This document shows, one piece after another, positions 6,909-9,017 of a DNA stretch of 9,017 nucleotides (its first letter is position 1; the number at the start of each line of letters is the position of its first letter). The notes under the pieces are model-generated. The model searched no databases and was not told where the DNA came from. It saw only the letters and a program-made list of their open reading frames with translations. The translations under genes and the position numbers were made by a program. The stretch comes from Victivallales bacterium (GTDB taxonomy: Bacteria; Verrucomicrobiota; Lentisphaeria; Oligosphaerales; Oligosphaeraceae). The stretch lies in the NCBI GenBank assembly GCA_900771165.1, contig CAAGMX010000403.1:1-9017 (forward strand), in the 5' to 3' direction.

Positions 6909-7084
6909 GGCCTTCCGGCGATCCTTGAGAAGCTTCTGAAAATACGGAGTAAGGGCGCCCTGAAATCCCTGCCCCGCAGCACTTTGCTCCCCGGGTATTT
7001 CCTTCTTTGTCTAGCCTCCTCTTGCAATGTGACCACAGACTCCGCCAAACCAGCCCCCCTCCTCCGTCCCGTCCCGCTTCGCTT

Positions 7085-7684
7085 CTACGGGGATTGCACC
7101 AGGGAGAGCAGGGAGACCCCATTCACCTCCACATCCACCAGCACTCCCTGGCCACGCCAGACTTTATACACCGCCACCCCGCCCTCCGGACTCCCGGCAA
7201 AAATCTTTTCGGCCTGGGCGGCATACTCTTCCGGCAGGAAGAACTGATGGGGGAAATCCAGCTCCAGGGTCCACTGCTCCTCCTGGCCGTCGAACCAGGG
7301 ATGGCATTGGAGGCTCTGCATCCACAGTCCCTCTCCGGCAGGGTGCCAGGCGACTTCGACAATACGATGGAGGGGTTTTCCGTTCTCCCGGACTTCCCCC
7401 GGTTCCAGGCGGACATAGGGGGCGCGGTTGCCTACCCCATAATATCCCGGGAACCCCGTCTCCTCCCCCTCCTGAGGGGTAGCAGGCCTGGAGAATTTCT
7501 GCCGCACATCCATCTGGAGGTAGCGTCCCCGGAAAGGATCGAAGGGATCGTAGGCATGACAGGCCAGGCGCACCTCCTCCCCTCTCCGGCAGATCCACTC
7601 GTATCGGCCTATCATCCCCAGAATGACCACCACCTGAAGGCCGAAGGCCAGCAGCAGGAAGGGCAGGCTACGCATTCTCTTCAT
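7085..7684 (-). CDS. GDYXXLXY domain-type membrane-anchored protein
   Basis: A 199-residue protein with one N-terminal membrane segment (about residues 7-26) and a soluble, presumably periplasmic, remainder. The segment DPFDPFRGRYLQMDV (46-60) corresponds to the DPRDPLRGDYVxLxY region that names the family, though the defining residues have drifted (GRYLQMDV). FFLPEEYAAQAEKIF (148-162) and the closing VxVNGVSLLSL fit the family's conserved C-terminus. The ATG is preceded by AAGGAGG at seven bases, the best ribosome binding site in the window, and lies inside the end of the DUF2157 gene (17-nt overlap), so the two are translated together. Members usually accompany a DUF2157 or DUF4401 membrane protein; the function of the pair is not known. 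Confidence 0.82.
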   Translation of the reverse strand: MKRMRSLPFLLLAFGLQVVVILGMIGRYEWICRRGEEVRLACHAYDPFDPFRGRYLQMDVRQKFSRPATPQEGEETGFPGYYGVGNRAPYVRLEPGEVRENGKPLHRIVEVAWHPAGEGLWMQSLQCHPWFDGQEEQWTLELDFPHQFFLPEEYAAQAEKIFAGSPEGGVAVYKVWRGQGVLVDVEVNGVSLLSLVQSP

Positions 7685-8819
7685 GGAGATTCCTCCTTTT
7701 GCGGTAGATCACAAAGGACACATTCACGGCCAGCAGACACAGTCCGGAGAAGAGGAAAAGGAATCCTTTCAGGAGAAGGGACATCTCCGAGGAGAAGAAC
7801 TTCACGAGAATGAGCCAGAAGGCCAGGAAGAATCCCTGGTTCAGCACCCCGCTTCGCAGAGAGTGGATGCCCTGGAAAACCAGCCATGCCGCCAGCGCCA
7901 GGGCCAGCACCAGGAGCATCCCCTGCTCCCATCCATCGAAGAGGGGGAAGGGGGTCCATAACGCCGCCGCAAAGGCATAGAATCTGGCCCAGCTTTCCCA
8001 GCAGGGGAACTTTGCCCGCTTCCCCAGCCAGCCCAGCAGGGCGGCGCAGAGCCAGATGCTCAGGATCGCGGAAACGCACTCGTCCCAGGGCAGGAAACAG
8101 AGAAGATCCCAGAGGAAGATCATCACGATTCCGGGATAGGCGCCTCCCGTGAGGAAGAATCCCAGGCGTTCCAGGGCGGGCTCTTTTTCCCGGCGCACGA
8201 AGCCATAAAATGAGGGGAGGGAGCAGGCCAGGAAGGCCAGGGCCGCCAGGGCAACCCAGACAGGGGGCTCTCCGCAGGTGTCCATCCTCTCAAAGTTCTC
8301 CCGGGCATAGATAAACCACGCCAGCGGATAGCCCAGCCAGCCGCTCATGGCGATGACGGACCGGGTGACCCACAGGATGGGAAGACTGAGCAACCCCAAG
8401 ACCAGGACCAGCTGGGCGCTGTCTCCCCCCACTTGATAGGTCTGGAGCACCAGACAGACTCCGGCCAGCAGGGAGAGCACCCAGGCCACGCCCAGCCCTT
8501 CCCAGAGAGCCGTCCCCTGCCACTTTCGCCTCAAGCCCAGGATTCCCGCCACACAGCAGGACGCCAGGGGGAGAAGGGAGATTCCGGCCCTCGCCCCCCG
8601 GCTCAGCTGGTGCCAGTTGGCCGCAAAGAGGGAGATCACTCCCAGACCTACCAGCAGTCCCCCCAGCACACTTAGGATCAGAATGCCCCAGGAAGCCCTG
8701 GACTTGGCCGCCAGGGGATACCGTGCCCGCAGCAAATCCCCGGTTTTCTCGTCAAGAATCCCCTCTGCCTGCCATTGCCCGATCTCCTGGTAAAGCCATT
8801 GATTCCGGTCGTTGTCCAT
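7668..8819 (-). CDS. DUF2157 polytopic membrane protein
   Basis: A 383-residue inner-membrane protein. The soluble N-terminus (1-43) includes WQAEGILDEKTGDLLRARYP, the typical DUF2157 opening. Around ten hydrophobic helices follow between about 44 and 371, ending in a basic tail KRRNLHEENA. Family landmarks are SLFAANWHQLSRGARAGI (63-80) and QTYQVGGDSAQL (126-137). The ATG at 8819 has GGGAGG five bases upstream; a GTG at 8861 would add 14 residues but lacks this support. The 3' end overlaps the GDYXXLXY gene by 17 nt, the usual pairing. No catalytic motif is visible, and no biochemical role is established for the family. Confidence 0.88.
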   Translation of the reverse strand: MDNDRNQWLYQEIGQWQAEGILDEKTGDLLRARYPLAAKSRASWGILILSVLGGLLVGLGVISLFAANWHQLSRGARAGISLLPLASCCVAGILGLRRKWQGTALWEGLGVAWVLSLLAGVCLVLQTYQVGGDSAQLVLVLGLLSLPILWVTRSVIAMSGWLGYPLAWFIYARENFERMDTCGEPPVWVALAALAFLACSLPSFYGFVRREKEPALERLGFFLTGGAYPGIVMIFLWDLLCFLPWDECVSAILSIWLCAALLGWLGKRAKFPCWESWARFYAFAAALWTPFPLFDGWEQGMLLVLALALAAWLVFQGIHSLRSGVLNQGFFLAFWLILVKFFSSEMSLLLKGFLFLFSGLCLLAVNVSFVIYRKRRNLHEENA

Positions 8820-8973
8820 CCGCGCCTCCCGTTCTTTCGGAGAAACCCTCCACCCAAACACCCGAAAATCCTCCCCTCCTCCCCCAGACTTTTTCCCGTC
8901 CGGGCAAAAGAGGCAAGCTCCTTCCTGCGCCCCTAAAAACAGGGTGCCCCCCCGCCAGGAGCATCAACGGGAA

Positions 8974-8982
8974 ATAGTATAT
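8974..8982 (-). promoter_or_regulatory. Candidate -10 element of the DUF2157 cluster
   Basis: The minus strand reads ATATACTAT, identical to the motif upstream of the macroglobulin gene. It lies about 155 nt before the ATG at 8819. No clear -35 box is present at the expected distance. Between it and the gene (8820-8973) the strand is G-rich, with a TTTTT near 8935 and the small palindrome CCCGGACGGG, but no gene that I can support. Positions 8983-9017 hold nothing recognisable. Confidence 0.35.
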
Positions 8983-9017
8983 CCCCTCTTCCCTCCTTTA
9001 CCCATCTGTACTGGGGA

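Noticed and set aside
8752..8967. Small minus-strand frame upstream of and overlapping the DUF2157 start
   Set aside because: It is out of frame with the DUF2157 gene, has no recognisable content and covers that gene's leader and binding site.

Overview
The window is GC-rich bacterial DNA with five well-supported protein genes, one probable sixth, and no RNA genes, CRISPR array or insertion sequence that I can see. Shine-Dalgarno sites precede three of the genes. The alpha-2-macroglobulin resembles planctomycete/lentisphaerote-type proteins in its QPHGCFEQ thioester context and PEGG-type domain. This suggests, weakly, a PVC-superphylum or similar Gram-negative bacterium; no marker gene fixes the taxon.

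Layout. Positions 1-248 are non-coding. They hold a 40-nt near-complete palindrome at the left edge, several short hairpins, and a GC-rich hairpin with T-tracts on both strands that looks like the terminator of the next gene. Positions 249-4328 (minus) encode a 1359-residue secreted alpha-2-macroglobulin with an intact thioester motif and a Met/Pro-rich segment that may be its protease bait. Positions 4329-4682 are a divergent intergenic region: a long leader for the macroglobulin gene, an AT-rich promoter island, and a pair of direct repeats in front of the next gene. Positions 4683-5942 (plus) encode a U32-family protein of the TrhP/YegQ tRNA-hydroxylation type with its cysteine cluster intact. 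Converging on it from the right is a minus-strand cluster (8819 down to 6049): a DUF2157 polytopic membrane protein, an overlapping GDYXXLXY-type membrane-anchored protein, and two small helix-turn-helix proteins that are paralogues of each other and overlap by GTGA.

How the genes relate. DUF2157 and GDYXXLXY proteins are commonly encoded side by side and probably act together in the inner membrane; their role is unknown. The two HTH proteins lie in the same direction about 100-180 nt downstream. They may belong to the same transcript, but this is inference. The macroglobulin gene and the DUF2157 gene share the 9-mer ATATACTAT upstream in the same orientation, a candidate -10 element, each followed by a leader of about 150-200 nt. 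The most unusual item is the paralogous HTH pair. The two copies align without gaps over 69 residues, yet the upstream copy lacks a usable start codon for its conserved N-terminus.
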